Shown here: in pieces, positions 29,193 through 40,079 of the stretch
Numbering within the stretch: the first letter of the stretch is position 1
Layout of the letters: each line of letters starts with the position of its first letter
Assembly: GCA_033964015.1 (NCBI GenBank)
Contig: CM066919.1
Span: 14,673,646 to 14,737,645, forward strand
Origin: Scolanthus callimorphus
Taxonomy: Eukaryota; Cnidaria; Anthozoa; Actiniaria; Edwardsiidae
DNA length: 64,000 bases
Direction: 5' to 3'
Notes under the pieces: generated by a model
The model's input: the letters and a program-made list of their open reading frames with translations, nothing else
Told to the model about the DNA's origin: nothing
Database searches by the model: none
Made by a program: the position numbers and the translations under genes

Positions 29193-32022
29193 ATGGCGGA
29201 CGAACAAGCTCCAAACAACGTTGTCGTAGAACTCCCTGCCGATGAGGCACCTAATCCAGCTGCAGATGTAGCTGTGCAACCTGTTCATGGCAATTATTTC
29301 ATTCTATTTGCCCTTTTTATACCCGCTTTGCTTTTCGTCTTCGGTCGGGGCCGAAGTATCAAGTAGTTTGGCAATCTTTCTAGTCGCGTCTACGGTTTTA
29401 TACTATCCCTTCCCTCTGTTTAACCGTGTTCTCTTGTTTAGCAGGTCTAGTTCCCATATCGTTTCAGCCATAGACAATCTCATGCGCCTTTTTTAATCTC
29501 TGTCGGGGCTGAATAATGTCTTTGGTAGTAACAACAATTTCATGTTCTTTCTATTCCCGGTCGGGGCTGCGTATTCGTTGTAATATTTTGGAAGCAGCAA
29601 AAGTCTATCTGATACGCCTTTGTATTCTCGGTCGGGGCCGAGTAATTTCATGTTTGGTAGCGGTCGCAAACAATATTTTCATGTGCTCATATATTCTCGG
29701 TTGGGGCCAACGTCACTGCCCTTACTATAATTTCTTTGGTAGTGGCCAAAGTCAATCTCGTGCATCGTTTTATTCTCGGTCGGGGCCGAGTAATTTCTTT
29801 AGTAGTAGTTGTAAACAACTTCTTGTACTTGTATATTCTGGTTTGGGGCCGAGTAGTCCATGTTAACTTCTTTGGTAGCGGCCAAAGTTAATCTCGTGCG
29901 TCGTTTTATTCTAGTTCTGGGCCGAGTAATTTCTTTAGTAGTAGTTGTAAACAATTTCTTGTACTTGTATATTCTCGTTTGGGGCCGAGTAGTCCATGTT
30001 AACTTCTTTGGTAGTGGCCAAAGTTAATCTCGTGCGTCGTTTTATTCTAGTTCGGGGCCGAGTAATTTCTTTAGTAGTAGTTGTAAACAACTTCTTGTAC
30101 TTGTATATTCTCGTTTGGGGCCGAGTAGTCCATGTTAACTTCTTTGGTAGCGGCCAAAGTTAATCTCGTGCGTCGTTTTATTCTAGTTCGGGGCCGAGTA
30201 ATTTCTTTAGTAGTAGTTGTAAACAACTTCTTGTACTTGTATATTCTCGTTTGGGGCCGAGTAGTCCATGTTAACTTCTTTGGTAGCGGCCAAAGTTAAT
30301 CTCGTGCGTCGTTTTATTCTAGTTCGGGGCCGAGTAATTTCTTTAGTAGTAGTTGTAAACAATTTCTTGTACTTTTATATTCTCGTTTGGGGCCGAGTAG
30401 TCCATGTTAATTTATTTGGTAGCGGCTAAAGTCAATCTCGTGCGTTGTTTTATTCTTGGTCGGGGCCGAGTAACTTCTTTAGTAATAGTTGTAAACTTTA
30501 TTTTGTGTGCTTTTATATTCTCGATTAGGGCAGAGTAATTAATTATAATTTGTTTGGTAGCAGCCAAAATCATTCTCAGGGCGTCTTTTCATTCTTGGTC
30601 GAGCTTACAATAATTTAGGTATACTTTGATATCCTCAGTCGGTGCCGAGTATATCATAGTGGATTTTCCTTTCTCGGTCGAGGCCGGGCAAATTAAATGG
30701 TGGCACTTGTTGACAATTTTACGTACCTTTCTATTATCGGTCGAGGCCGAGTAATTTCATTCCTTGACCAAAGTCAATCAATCAATGTGTTGTGCACTTT
30801 CTATCCTTGGTCCGGACTGAACAATTTGGTTTGGTAGTGAGCCAATGTGTTGTTTCTTTTATTCTCGTTCGGGGCCGAGTAATGTATTTAGCCAGAGCCG
30901 ATGTTACACGTTTTTATATTCTCCCGAGTAATGTTTTTATTAGTAAGTCAATGTGTTACAGGCTAATGTGTCATCAGTCAGGGCCGATCAATTTTTCTAC
31001 TAGTGCCTTTCGCATGTGCTTTTTCGGCCACACCCTAGCACCTTTTTTCATTTAGTTCCTTGCCCCTGCGTTTTGTTGTACCAGTCATTTTTGTACGGGT
31101 TAGACTTTTCAGTCCGTTTGTATTCTCTTGAATTGCATTCCTCGGGCAGGTCCGGGAGAAATTTACTTTACTTCCACAGCGTGTTTTCCCAAAATTTGTT
31201 TCTATGCGGGCCTTTGTTGGATTATCTTCCGGATATATACCTGTGTGGATTTACATATAAATTTCGTTGCAGAATGTTTTATCAATCAAGCTTATCGCTT
31301 GTAGCTTTTTCTTTAATTATTTTATTTCATTTAATTTTTTCAAGAATTTTTATATTTCAAAAAGAGTTATTATGTGTATCTACAGGTGGCCACAGGGCTC
31401 CCTGCCCACTCATCCATTAATCTCCTATTGTTAATCAAAACAACTGGTAGAGGCCAACGATGACATTTTTGTTGTTGTTGTTATTTGTTATACTAGATTG
31501 AAGACCAGATTAAGACCCTCCAAGATGAGATGGCTACCTTAAAAGAGAACACAGCCAGTTCAGGTGGAGTGGCCGCTGCTATCCAACTTGTTAAACAGCT
31601 TGCATCTGCACCTCACAGGTTTAGGGACCCATCTATGCTCATGTCTGCTGTTCAAAGCCTCGCCGATGAGGCTCGATGCGCATCTGACCCTAAAGCCTCA
31701 GAATGCGAAGCAATATTACGTCAGACAAGGCCGCTTATGTCTAAACCGGAGTTTGGTGACATAATTATAAGGCTGTTGGGCTCCAAAGAAGAAATATCGG
31801 TGGCCGCAACAATTTCCAATATGTTTTAAAAAGACTCCCAAGCAAGCAGCCCCACAGCCATATGCGTTCCGTAACCGTGTCAGGCCATATGCCTTTAGCG
31901 GCCGCCGCAACGGAGGCGGTAGAGCCCCATCTAGGGGCTTCGGAAGAGGTCGACAAGTTTGTTTTGGCTGTGGACAGCCTTGGCATTTCCAACGTCACTG
32001 CCCTTACTATTCATCCATGTAA
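29193..32022 (+). pseudogene. DIRS gag-like gene with satellite-filled intron
   Basis: The ATG at 29,193 opens MADEQAPNNVVVELPADEAP followed by NPAADVAVQPV. The open frame then enters a 136-bp satellite. A good acceptor (TTATACTAG at 31,496) starts the second exon, IEDQIKTLQDEMATLKENTA, a coiled coil, then helical sequence (VAAAIQLVKQLASAP, CEAILRQTRPLMSKPEFGD). A frameshift in a T/A run at 31,825 leads to KKTPKQAAPQPYAFRNRVRP, a glycine/arginine-rich stretch and the zinc knuckle CFGCGQPWHFQRHC (C-x2-C-x4-H-x4-C), ending PYYSSM at 32,022. The exon join is inferred; the exon 1 donor is weak. The protein would be the nucleic-acid-binding coat protein. Confidence 0.65.
29330..30960 (+). repeat. 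136-bp higher-order satellite in the DIRS gag intron
   Basis: The core GGGGCCGAGTAATTTCTTTAG recurs exactly 136 bp apart (29,921; 30,057; 30,193; 30,329). Each 136-bp unit is a dimer of related 63-bp and 73-bp monomers (GGGGCCGAGTAATTTC and GGGGCCGAGTAGTCCATG types). Flanking copies back to 29,330 and out to 30,960 are more diverged. Each monomer carries a small stem, CTCGG-n-CCGAG. Confidence 0.92.
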
Positions 32023-32424
32023 TTTTGGAATAGTCAAGCATTTACTCTCTATATGTATTGCATAATGCAATAAACATCCTGTATTCAGTTGTCGTCCGTA
32101 TATAGATATATTTATATTTCCAAGTTGAAGATTCACCGGCGAATCAAATAAACTGCTCTACAGTGTTGGAGCAGTATAACCCAAGGAGGGATATATTTAT
32201 ATTTATATATATATATTCTTACTTACCACCCACAGCCTTTTCTGCTTAATTTTTCCATTGTCAGTCCCAGGCAGGGGTTCCTACGCCCTTATGCTCTTAG
32301 GAGCTGCCTGGGACCGGCAACATGGCGGGCATTTCCACGTTTCTTACAATAATTTCGTCTTCCTAGGGTTCCCATCTAGAAAAGCAGTATTGGGGCCACG
32401 TTGGTCAGGTCACACCCCCTCACT
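32023..32424. other. Spacer between DIRS gag and pol, AT-rich
   Basis: TA-rich microsatellite-like sequence lies at 32,090-32,220. A short frame (32,258-32,455) may hold the broken start of pol, but no conserved motif is clear. Confidence 0.4.
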
Positions 32425-33383
32425 TAGTCATGCCTATAACAGTCGAGCCAGGTAAACCTCGCATGTGCCACGATGAGAGGTTTCTAAACCTCTGGATTCG
32501 TGATTTACTTTTCACCCTCGATACGTCTGTGATGACAAAAGTGGTTATGACCACCTCTTACTTACCCCGGACAGTAGATCTTTATTTGGCCTTCGCTGGA
32601 ATGACTGTTATTTTGTTTACAACTCCCTGCCTTTCGGATGGAAAGGAAGTGCCTATGTTTACCACAATTACATAAGATCCCTTAATGTCCCTTGCAGCCA
32701 ATATATCGACGACCGTCACATGGGTCAACTTGTTCTTAAAAACGGAAGCTGCTGCATATATAGCAACCACAGTATTGTCTGATCTGGAATATACATTAGC
32801 ACTCTCAAAGTCATCCTTGGTCCCGGCGCAATGTATTCGTTTTCTGGGTTACCTGTGTGACTCTGTGCGCATGGCTTTCATATTACCAACAGATAAAAAA
32901 GAAAAATTCCGCGACTGGGAAGGTCATCTGCCCTGGTTTGATGAATGACATCAAGTCCTCCGCTTCTACTCCGATGCATCTAACTCCGGATGGGGTGGTC
33001 GTATCTTCCCGCTTGATGCCGAGCCGTTTGCCACCCGCGACTATTGGTCTCCCTCTCAGAGCGCTAAGGCAATTGTAGTTAAGGAGGCTCTAGCACTCCT
33101 CAATACCCTATCAGCAGCTTCCGAGCTCCTTCAGAACTCCCGTGTAGACGCTTTCACTGATGGTCTCCCTCTTGGCCAAGCCTGGAAGAATCAAAGGGGG
33201 AAAAGCGCCGACCTGACTGAAGTCATACGATCAATATATGAGGTTTCCCTGTATCATAACATAGCTCTCAATTTGTCTCACGTGCCTTCCAGCAAGAACC
33301 TAGCAGATCACCCCTCTAGAACGTTAACTGCTTTCGACTGCATGCTGAACTCAGCTGCATGGAGGAAAATTGAAGATAGTTGA
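32425..33383 (+). pseudogene. DIRS reverse transcriptase and RNase H
   Basis: The reverse transcriptase is split over frames: PITVEPGKPRMCHDERFLNL (RT start block), then FDDKSGYDH-like DDKSGYDHLLLTPDSRSLFG, NSLPFGWKGSAYVYH and CSQYIDDRHMGQLVL with a YIDD catalytic box. The RNase H part is one open frame from about 32,949 to 33,383: FYSDASNSGWGGRIFPLDAE (first D), VVKEALALLNTL (E), AFTDGLPLGQAW (D) and SHVPSSKNLADHPSR (D), so all four acidic residues are kept. There are at least three frameshifts in the RT. The enzyme would copy the element RNA into DNA. Confidence 0.85.
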
Positions 33384-34384
33384 GGCCCCATTCCATGGAC
33401 CTAATGGCCCTGGACTCCAACACGCAACGCGACCACGCAGGAGAGCCCTCCGCCATTTTACCTTGGCCGACCCCCGAATCTGCTGGTACCAATGTCTTTT
33501 GTCAGCGCCTTGATTCCTGGAAAAACGCTTATCTGTTTCCCCCTCTTCCATTAGTCGGCCCAGTCTTCCACCACTTAGTCTCATCCCTCCAGTCATTCAC
33601 TATCGTGCTGCCGGATGTCTTCCCGAGGCGTTTCTGGTTGCCCTTGATTAGCGCGCAAGCTCAAGCTTCAATCCTACTGGGTGTCCAGGGTCAGGATAAA
33701 ATACTTTTCTTCCCCACCAGAGAAGGGATATTTGCCTCCCAACACCTACCTTGGGACCTATGGGCCTTCAGAACATCTTCAGCTTCCCGTGTTGAACGCC
33801 TGTAGAACTTGTGTTTTCCTTTTGTGCAGAACATCCCTCGTGTTTGGCGTACAGCAAAGTCATGTCTACATTGCTGCTATGCTAACGACGACTGCGCAGA
33901 ATTCTGCCAACGATGTGGAGGGTCCCAGGCTGCCGCCAGCGCGAACAATATTTCATCTTCACAACCCTCTGAGAAACCGAAAATGGACCTACAGGCAATC
34001 GACCGTAGGATAAATGAACTCGAATTGGCTAGAAGGTGCTTCAAGACCTTTTCCCATGATTGCTTGCACAAACCCGTCCATATGCCCGGTCCGTAACCTT
34101 ATCTTTTATAAAGACCTTCGTAGCTCTATGGTGATTAACCTCGCCCCTGGCTTTCTCTTTCGGACAAAAACCAAAAACAATCTAGTATCCAGCTCTCCTT
34201 TTTTGGCGTCCGCCGCGCAGGCCAGACTTGTGAAATATTTGAAGTCTCTTCATATCTACGCGGACGAGTCTGTTCATGGTTGTCGCGCCGGGACAGCGGT
34301 CCTTTTGAGTTTGCTGGGAGCTTCCAAGGACAATATCGCTAAGCACGTTGGTTGGTGCTCAACCAATATGGTGGACTATTAAAC
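33384..34384 (+). pseudogene. DIRS pol C-terminal region and tyrosine recombinase
   Basis: The first part (33,380-33,805) has HSMDLMALDSNTQRD, ESAGTNVFCQRL and YLFPPLPLVGPVF, a region that follows RNase H in DIRS elements. Then CLHCCYANDDCAEFCQRCGG, a likely zinc ribbon at the start of the recombinase, with the middle largely deleted. The C-terminal catalytic part (34,014-34,382) has NPSICPVRNLIFYKDL, GFLFRTKTKN, VHGCRAGTAVLLSLLGASK and IAKHVGWCSTNMVDY, giving the H-x2-R and HVGW motifs. After VDY comes TAA and then TQSDKV, so the second tyrosine of the usual YY pair is replaced by a stop. This enzyme would integrate the circular DNA. Confidence 0.8.
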
Positions 34385-34593
34385 ACAATCAGACAAAGTA
34401 CTTACAGCTGTTTTCATTGGTATGTGGAATTCCCGGCGTGCTTTACTGAGACTCGACACATCACCGTCGACCAAGGGCAGAAATTCATAGTAGCCACAGA
34501 AAAGTAATTCCTACTATATTTCATTTTATTTTGATAAATAATCTCTTATCATGAAGTTCTTCCCTCAAAAGTCGTTCGACCAACGGAGCGGCC

Positions 34594-35450
34594 ATGCAGA
34601 GTTTTAGCGAAGACCTTCGCTGGAGGGTGATGTATAACCAATATCTCATTGGATCTTCTGTGGAAGAGACGTGCAGGGCTCTGTTTGTAGGAAAATCATT
34701 CGTTTACAATATAAGAAAACGTTACAGAGAAATTGGAGACGTGAGACGTCGTAGAGTAGGACAGCGACGAAGACTGCTGGGTTGTAAGCTTTGTTTTTGT
34801 GACTTTTAATCTAGTTTTGCACCAAAAACTTAATTGCCTGGATATTCTCGTGACAGACAGAGAAAACTGTACTTTGCGTGGTATGCTGGAGAACAAGCCT
34901 AACCTATATCTGGACGAGTATGCAGATTGGTTGAGATCAGTATTTCCACTATGTGCCGCTCAATCCTTCGTTTGGGATTCACATATAAAAAGGTTAGAAT
35001 ATTTACACCATTTTACCTAGGCCTAAGATAATTATCTGTCATATATTCGTTCATACCTGCCAACTCTGCAGGTTTCTCCCAGGGAAAAAATGGAACTTTC
35101 CACTAGTATCTCCCCGGTAAATGTCTTGTGATTTTCTCATACAGTTGTTGTATTTGAAATACAATCTACCAGTTTTGGAGTTTTTCGGGTTTGGCAGATA
35201 ACCTAATGTTCTTTCCATGAGCATGAAGAAGAAGGATATTTTCTGGAGCCTCAGATTTTATTCTAGAATGAAAATGCAGTTTATAGTTTTTAGATATTTT
35301 TGTTTTTTCAATTTTCACTTTCAGTTGCAGACCATTGCATTACAGAGAGATGAAATGGAAAGAGCAGACTACTTTCGAACAATAGCGAATATACCAAGGC
35401 ATATGCTGTTGTTCCTGGATGAGTCTGCTAAAGATAAGAGAAGATTACAG
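34594..35450 (+). pseudogene. Tc1/mariner-like (DDE_3) transposase fragment, three exons
   Basis: Exon 1 (34,594-34,783) has MQSFSEDLRWRVMYNQYLIG and ETCRALFVGKSFVYNIRKRY, a Paired/homeodomain-like HTH, with donor GTAAGC. Exon 2 (34,815-34,992) joins in phase and reads ENCTLRGMLENKPNLYLDEY followed by ADWL. It then slips frame once (about 34,935) to ISTMCRSILRLGFTYKK and the donor AAAAG|GTTAGA. Exon 3 (35,325-35,450, acceptor TTTCAG, donor CAG|GTACGC) reads LQTIALQRDEMERADYFRTI and MLLFLDESAKDKRRLQ, with the first catalytic aspartate in LDES. The rest of the DDE domain is absent downstream. The splice signals and single frameshift indicate a recently decayed or domesticated-looking fragment. 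Confidence 0.75.
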
Positions 35451-36060
35451 GTACGCTGCACAAATTTCAACGCAGGGCTGGAAATTGGAGGAAGGAATAA
35501 GGTCGCAGCTTGGAGCTGTTTAGTCCATTTTATACACTTTGAGTTACAAAATGACCAAACAACATTCCCAACAACAACATCTTTATTTAGCACTCATAAT
35601 AAAAAAAACAGTATTTATAAGAAAAATTAGAATACGGTTATGAGCACCAGCCATTTAGAAATAGCAGAAGCTAGTCGAGCTAAATGGCTACGGCCAAAGC
35701 GGTAGTTGCAAAATGAGAAACTAATGTTTGGTCACAAAAGTGACTCATGTACAAGTACAATTCCCAGCCCTGAAGGGGTTCATTTATATATTGTGTCTAG
35801 TGATCATTTTTTATTCAATCTCACAGCTTGTGGCATTGTAACTGTGCCAAACCCTCAGTCCCTGACACCCTGCCAATTTGTTTAGTTTTTAAACTAATAT
35901 TAAAATATTAAAATATGGTTACTAGATATCTAGTAATAAATTAATATGATCCCCTCCCCTCCAGACATGCCAGAAATTGTGAAGTTGCGTCATAAAAGTT
36001 TATAAGGCAACAAAAATTCTGTGAAATGCATTAAATTTAGAAAATAACAGGATAGGCACC
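35451..36060. other. No gene supported
   Basis: No further exon of the DDE_3 gene was found here. AT-rich, with no repeats of note. Confidence 0.5.
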
Positions 36061-36230
36061 CTTAAAATACAATATTCCAGGGTGGGTGAGCACAATTTCC
36101 AGGGTGGCCATGAGCAAATCACTGGAATTCCAGGGTGGGTGGTTAAAATTAAAAAAATCCAGGGTGGGTAGCTGTGACTGGGGTGTTCAACAGGGGTGTG
36201 CGATTTTTTTTTTTGCGACTGCCCAATGTA
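36061..36230 (+). repeat. Dispersed repeat with TCCAGGGTGGGT motifs
   Basis: TTCCAGGGTGGGTG and close variants occur at least four times at irregular spacing, followed by a T-run and CTGCCCAATG. Related sequence is at 11,790-11,932 and, inverted, at 8755-8820. Confidence 0.7.
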
Positions 36231-36912
36231 GATAAGTGCAGTTGTACTGTAAAAGATTTTTATGTTCCTTGTAATGGCACAGAAGCTAGAACATATCGAA
36301 AGGATCAAAACAACATTAATTTTCAAGGTTTATTGATTAGCATGTCATAACACAGGGGCATAGCAACTGTTTGTAACATTACAAAGTAATAACAAATTAC
36401 TCAAGACATACAGTCAATATCTGAAATCCGCTCTAACATACATACATACAATTTTATTTAGACACACTAGCCATACACAATGAGTAAAAATACAGTACCC
36501 ACTGGTTTCAGATAAACATTATTGGCTGCACATTTATTTACATGTAGGCATTAGACATAATAAGAGCCAGAGACAGAATTGTGCATTAACATATTATAGC
36601 CATGGGTATTATTCAAGCGGGGAAGTTTACCATGAGACATAGGAGACAGCAGTTTCATCAGCAGGAAAACATAATATAGTACACTCGAAAAAATAAGTCA
36701 GTTTCAAAGGAAAAAGAAGCTTTGAATTAACTTACTTGAACTTTCGCTAAATAGTGAAAACATTTAGGAAGTCGACTGAATTTTCAACCTTTATTTTACG
36801 CCCATGATTTAGATCACCCTTGAGATCCCACCAACTTTGCGACAAATGCCAAGTGTTTTGTTTTGAGAAACAAAAACTCAGCGTAAGGTTTTGCGCGAAG
36901 TTTCCCTGCTAG
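36231..36912. other. No gene supported
   Basis: I see nothing recognisable. Confidence 0.5.
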
Positions 36913-36940
36913 CAGAGGCCACTTCTTGAAGTGGCCTCTG
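36913..36940. repeat. Short hairpin CAGAGGCCACTTC
   Basis: CAGAGGCCACTTC is followed at once by its near-perfect inverse. The motif CTGCTAGCAGAGGC beside it is mirrored at 37,388-37,420. Confidence 0.8.
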
Positions 36941-37317
36941 TACACAAATGTCACAACCTCGTCCAGGATCGTGGACGTACTTGACTGGTTCGGCTGGTTT
37001 TACAAAAATGGCGTCAGTGTTTTTGCTTCGAAAACAGCGCGCGCTTTCACAAGTGATTTCTTGTTCAATGATTAACACACAACAAAACGATCTCCAGCGA
37101 ATTCTCAAAGGCAAACTTTAGAATGAGTATCAGAGCTGCGTTTAAGAGCCTTTAAACTGAGTACACGAGCCATTAAAGACCACAAAAAGTGATTTTGTGT
37201 AAGTTGTACAGCAGATAAATTGCCTATTTTCTTGCTCGCACACAAACTTGATCGACCAGTTTCTCCAAGCTCACGCCATTTTCTCACACATGCGCGATAG
37301 AGAAATGACATTTGTGT

Positions 37318-37402
37318 GCAGAGGCTACTTTTGCGTAGTCGAAAAACACAAGAAAACAATTAAAGTAAAAGAAAATGCAGGGAGAGAAAAAGTAGCCTCT
37401 GC
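37318..37402. repeat. Hairpin MITE-like repeat GCAGAGGCTACTTTT
   Basis: GCAGAGGCTACTTTT at 37,318 is inverted at 37,387-37,402. It shares the CAGAGGC-type end with 36,913-36,940, so the interval 36,890-37,420 may be one decayed element. Confidence 0.75.
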
Positions 37403-37547
37403 TCGCAGGGTAGCGCGAAGTAATACCGGACTCCACAGCATGCAGCACGTGTTTCAAATGACTGACCAAACCAACAGACCTCAATAGATCCACGATTCTT
37501 TTATTTATTTTTTTTTTTTTGCTACACTATAGGTTTTGTTATCTGAG

Positions 37548-38067
37548 TCAAGGAGTTAAGTGTAGTTTAAACAAGTAAGAGTTAAATTCCTCACCTTTCC
37601 TGTGCCATTCAACGGTCAGGCGAATAACTGCAGTGCTCTTGTGTCCGTTTTTCTGATATTCTGGGTAGTCGTCGAGCATCTCCTCTAGGTCGTTTTCGGA
37701 TTTCAGAGACTTCAGAATGAACGACCTCTTAGACTTTGGAACGAAATAAAGGTTCTCTATAAAAATCGGGCCAGCTTCGGCTGTATTCACTTCATGTCCC
37801 CCCACGTCAAACTTTTCCCGCGTCTCTAACTCCCGTTTCACGGCCGATTTTAACCCTTAAAATGCTTCTATAGGCAGATTTTTCCAGCCACACAGCCACC
37901 CCTTCTCCTTCCGCTTTTCCATTTCGTATCTGGATGTGTACGAGTGCCTTTCGCTTCTCCTGAGATGGCTCCGAGACGAAAACAACTTCAGCCATATTTA
38001 CCCCGCCGTAGCACACAAGCAAAGCGTGGTCAAATGAAACAGGATTATACTTCATAATTCTCTCCAA
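37548..38067 (-). CDS. Unrecognised protein, frame shifted once in an A run
   Basis: The minus-strand frame from 38,067 reads MERIMKYNPVSFDHALLVCY, NMAEVVFVSEPSQEKRKALV and VAVWLEKSAYRSILRVK. One base out of phase it continues SAVKRELETREKFDVGGHEV, PIFIENLYFVPKSKRSFILK, MLDDYPEYQKNGHKSTAVIR and ends HLTP at 37,548. The shift falls in a run of four A (about 37,846), so it could be a true deletion/insertion or a sequencing error; corrected, the protein would be about 170 residues. I do not recognise the family, and no signal peptide or membrane segment is seen. It is the only long coding stretch here without an evident transposon signature. Confidence 0.45.
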
Positions 38068-38361
38068 AACCCGATTTTGGTAACAAATTCAAACCGGTGT
38101 CACTTTTGTGTGGTTACTTTGAAGTTCTGCCCATAGTCGACGGTCGAGTATCGAGTCTCGGAAAAATAAAGGCGGGAATTCCACATACCAATGAAAGCAG
38201 CTATAAAGCATCGCAGGCCTCAGACACGGCCAAGAGACTTTGTAGCAGTACGTCGGCAGCTCACGGAGGTACCTGCTGAGGCGATAGGCATTCATTTTCA
38301 AAACTTGAATAATTTGGATGGTTTCTCCCCCTTTTCTCCTTAAGTGCTACTCAAGACTGAA

Positions 38362-39068
38362 ATTTTAATGACTTATTTGATTGCACATTCAAAATAAGGA
38401 AGAATGTCGCTTATTTCGCGTTCATAGCTCTTTTGGTTACAGAGATATTCAAGATTTTTACTTATGCAAATGACGTCACAACAAGACAAGGGCAAAAGAG
38501 GCCAACAATGTTTGATGTATAATTCTGTTTGGGATAATTAGATTCACTTCATACTTGGTAATAACAAAGAAGAACCAAGACCTCATACATCCATATGCTA
38601 ATTAGTGTTTCCATGGTAACACATTTGGCTATAGAAGAGAAGTGATTCCTGGAAAAATAGGTAAAATCTGTGAAAGTCTTCGAAACTTCCTGATTTGTTT
38701 GTCAACACAACCCAGAGTATTTTGGCAAAGTATGGTAGTACTTCACTTGTAAGTGAATAAGTTTCAGATTTTTCCTATTTTTTAAACAGACAGCCCTAGT
38801 GTCAATAGCGTTACCATGGAAACAGTAATAAACATGTCAGAGGTTGTGGTTTTGGTCCTTCTTTGTTATTACCAAGTTTTAAGTGAATCTAACTATCCTA
38901 AACAGAATTATACATAAAACATTGTTGGCCTCTTTTGCCCTTGTCTTGTTGTGACGTCATTTTTTGCTAATTTGCATAAGTAAAAATCTTTAATATCTCT
39001 GAAACCAAAAGAGAAATAAACGGCATTCTTCCTTATTTTGAATGTGCAATAAAATAAGCCATTAAAAT
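38362..39068. mobile_element. 707-bp foldback MITE
   Basis: The two halves are inverted copies for about 290 bp each: ATTTTAATGRCTTATTT ends, TTGCACATTCAAAATAAGGA, AAAGAGGCCAACAATGTTT, and AACAAAGAAG near the centre. There is no coding content. Confidence 0.88.
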
Positions 39069-39292
39069 AGTTACGGGTCAGTAACTATAACTAACTGTTT
39101 CGGTGTCTTAGCCCAAGCGTAAGGACTCGCATTTTCCCAAAACTCTCCTCTCCTAGGTTACGCAGGGGCAGTTGGAATAGATTACTATATATGATATGTT
39201 AATTTTTAACAAACCTTCACAGCACGTCGTACAGGACGGAAACAGGCTAGATGAAGTAGGTCAACGGTTAAAAACTTAAAAACTTACCCGGT

Positions 39293-40079
39293 TTGTCGTC
39301 TGTATGTTTTCAAAACGAAAAAAACAGAAACAGCAGTGCTTCGAGTATATCTCAAAGTAGTCCAGACACCAAAACGTTAAAAGACGTCGAGGATTTCGAA
39401 CTGGTAGAGGGAGAGGGAGACGTGATTCTGCACGCTTTAAATATGGAGGGAGATACTGTGGCGTCGCAGTCGAAACAAGATTTAATACTAGCTAAACTAA
39501 GCGCACTGGAAAGTATATCTACAGATATCAAGGGCCTACATAGCGCAGTTAACCAGATAACCAAGTCCATAAGTGGTCTTGAGTTAAAATTCAAACTTGA
39601 ATCTGAGTTCAGAAAGAATGTTAGGCAAACAAGAGAATTGAACTCGGGCGTGGGGGACCTGAACACGCAAGTAGAGGAGGAGAAAGGAAGAGCGAAAAGC
39701 GCCGAAGTGCTAATATCAACAGAGCTGGAAGAATTGAAGGAAAAGCTTTTAAAGTATGAGGTTTATATCCGCGAAAACCTCCGCTTTTACGGGATTGCAG
39801 AGGAAGCAGACGGAGGTCCAAAGGAGGCTTTGTACGGTTTTTGGGGAATCAACTTGGCATGGCGGACGCCCGTTCTATTGAGTTTCAACGCGTCTACACG
39901 GTTGGCAAATCCGTTAATGGCAAACCAAAGACCCTGCTGGTCGATTCCTCCGTTACGCAGACCGCGAGCGAGTTATGGCTCATAGGGAAGACTTCGATGA
40001 AACCTCTCATTTCGGTATTAACCAGGATCTTCCTATCGAAGTGAAGCGAATTCGAAAACTCCTGATTCCGAAACTATAG
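39293..40079 (+). pseudogene. L1-like LINE ORF1
   Basis: The first frame has an acidic/serine-rich start, a long coiled coil (LILAKLSALESISTDIKGLH and following heptads) and LKEKLLKYEVYIRENLRFYG, the start of the RNA-recognition-like domain of L1 ORF1. After a frameshift at about 39,840: LGMADARSIEFQRVYTVGKS and NGKPKTLLV. After a second: LRYADRERVMAHREDFDETS, FGINQDLPIEVKRIRKLLIP, stop near 40,079. The order of coiled coil, RRM-like domain and C-terminal domain is that of L1/Tx1 ORF1 RNA-binding chaperones. It heads the L1 copy whose other parts lie at 40.6, 53.7, 60.5 and 63.3 kb. Confidence 0.85.

Larger units (their letters stand above)
29193..34500 (+). mobile_element. DIRS-type retrotransposon, decayed
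   Basis: In order: a gag-like gene with a zinc knuckle (29,193-32,022), reverse transcriptase and RNase H (about 32,425-33,383), a C-terminal pol domain (33,380-33,805) and a tyrosine recombinase (about 33,800-34,385). This set, with a recombinase and no integrase, defines DIRS-like elements (established knowledge). Several frameshifts and a stop in the recombinase show it is inactive. The outer limits are approximate; I could not identify the split or inverted terminal repeats. Confidence 0.8.

Noticed and set aside
29516..29866. Open frame in the 136-bp satellite region
   Set aside because: Repeat-driven open frame, with no domain and no start context.
38089..38301. 70-codon minus-strand frame upstream of the orphan protein
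   Set aside because: It lies upstream in another frame with no splice signal tying it to the orphan protein; composition looks random.
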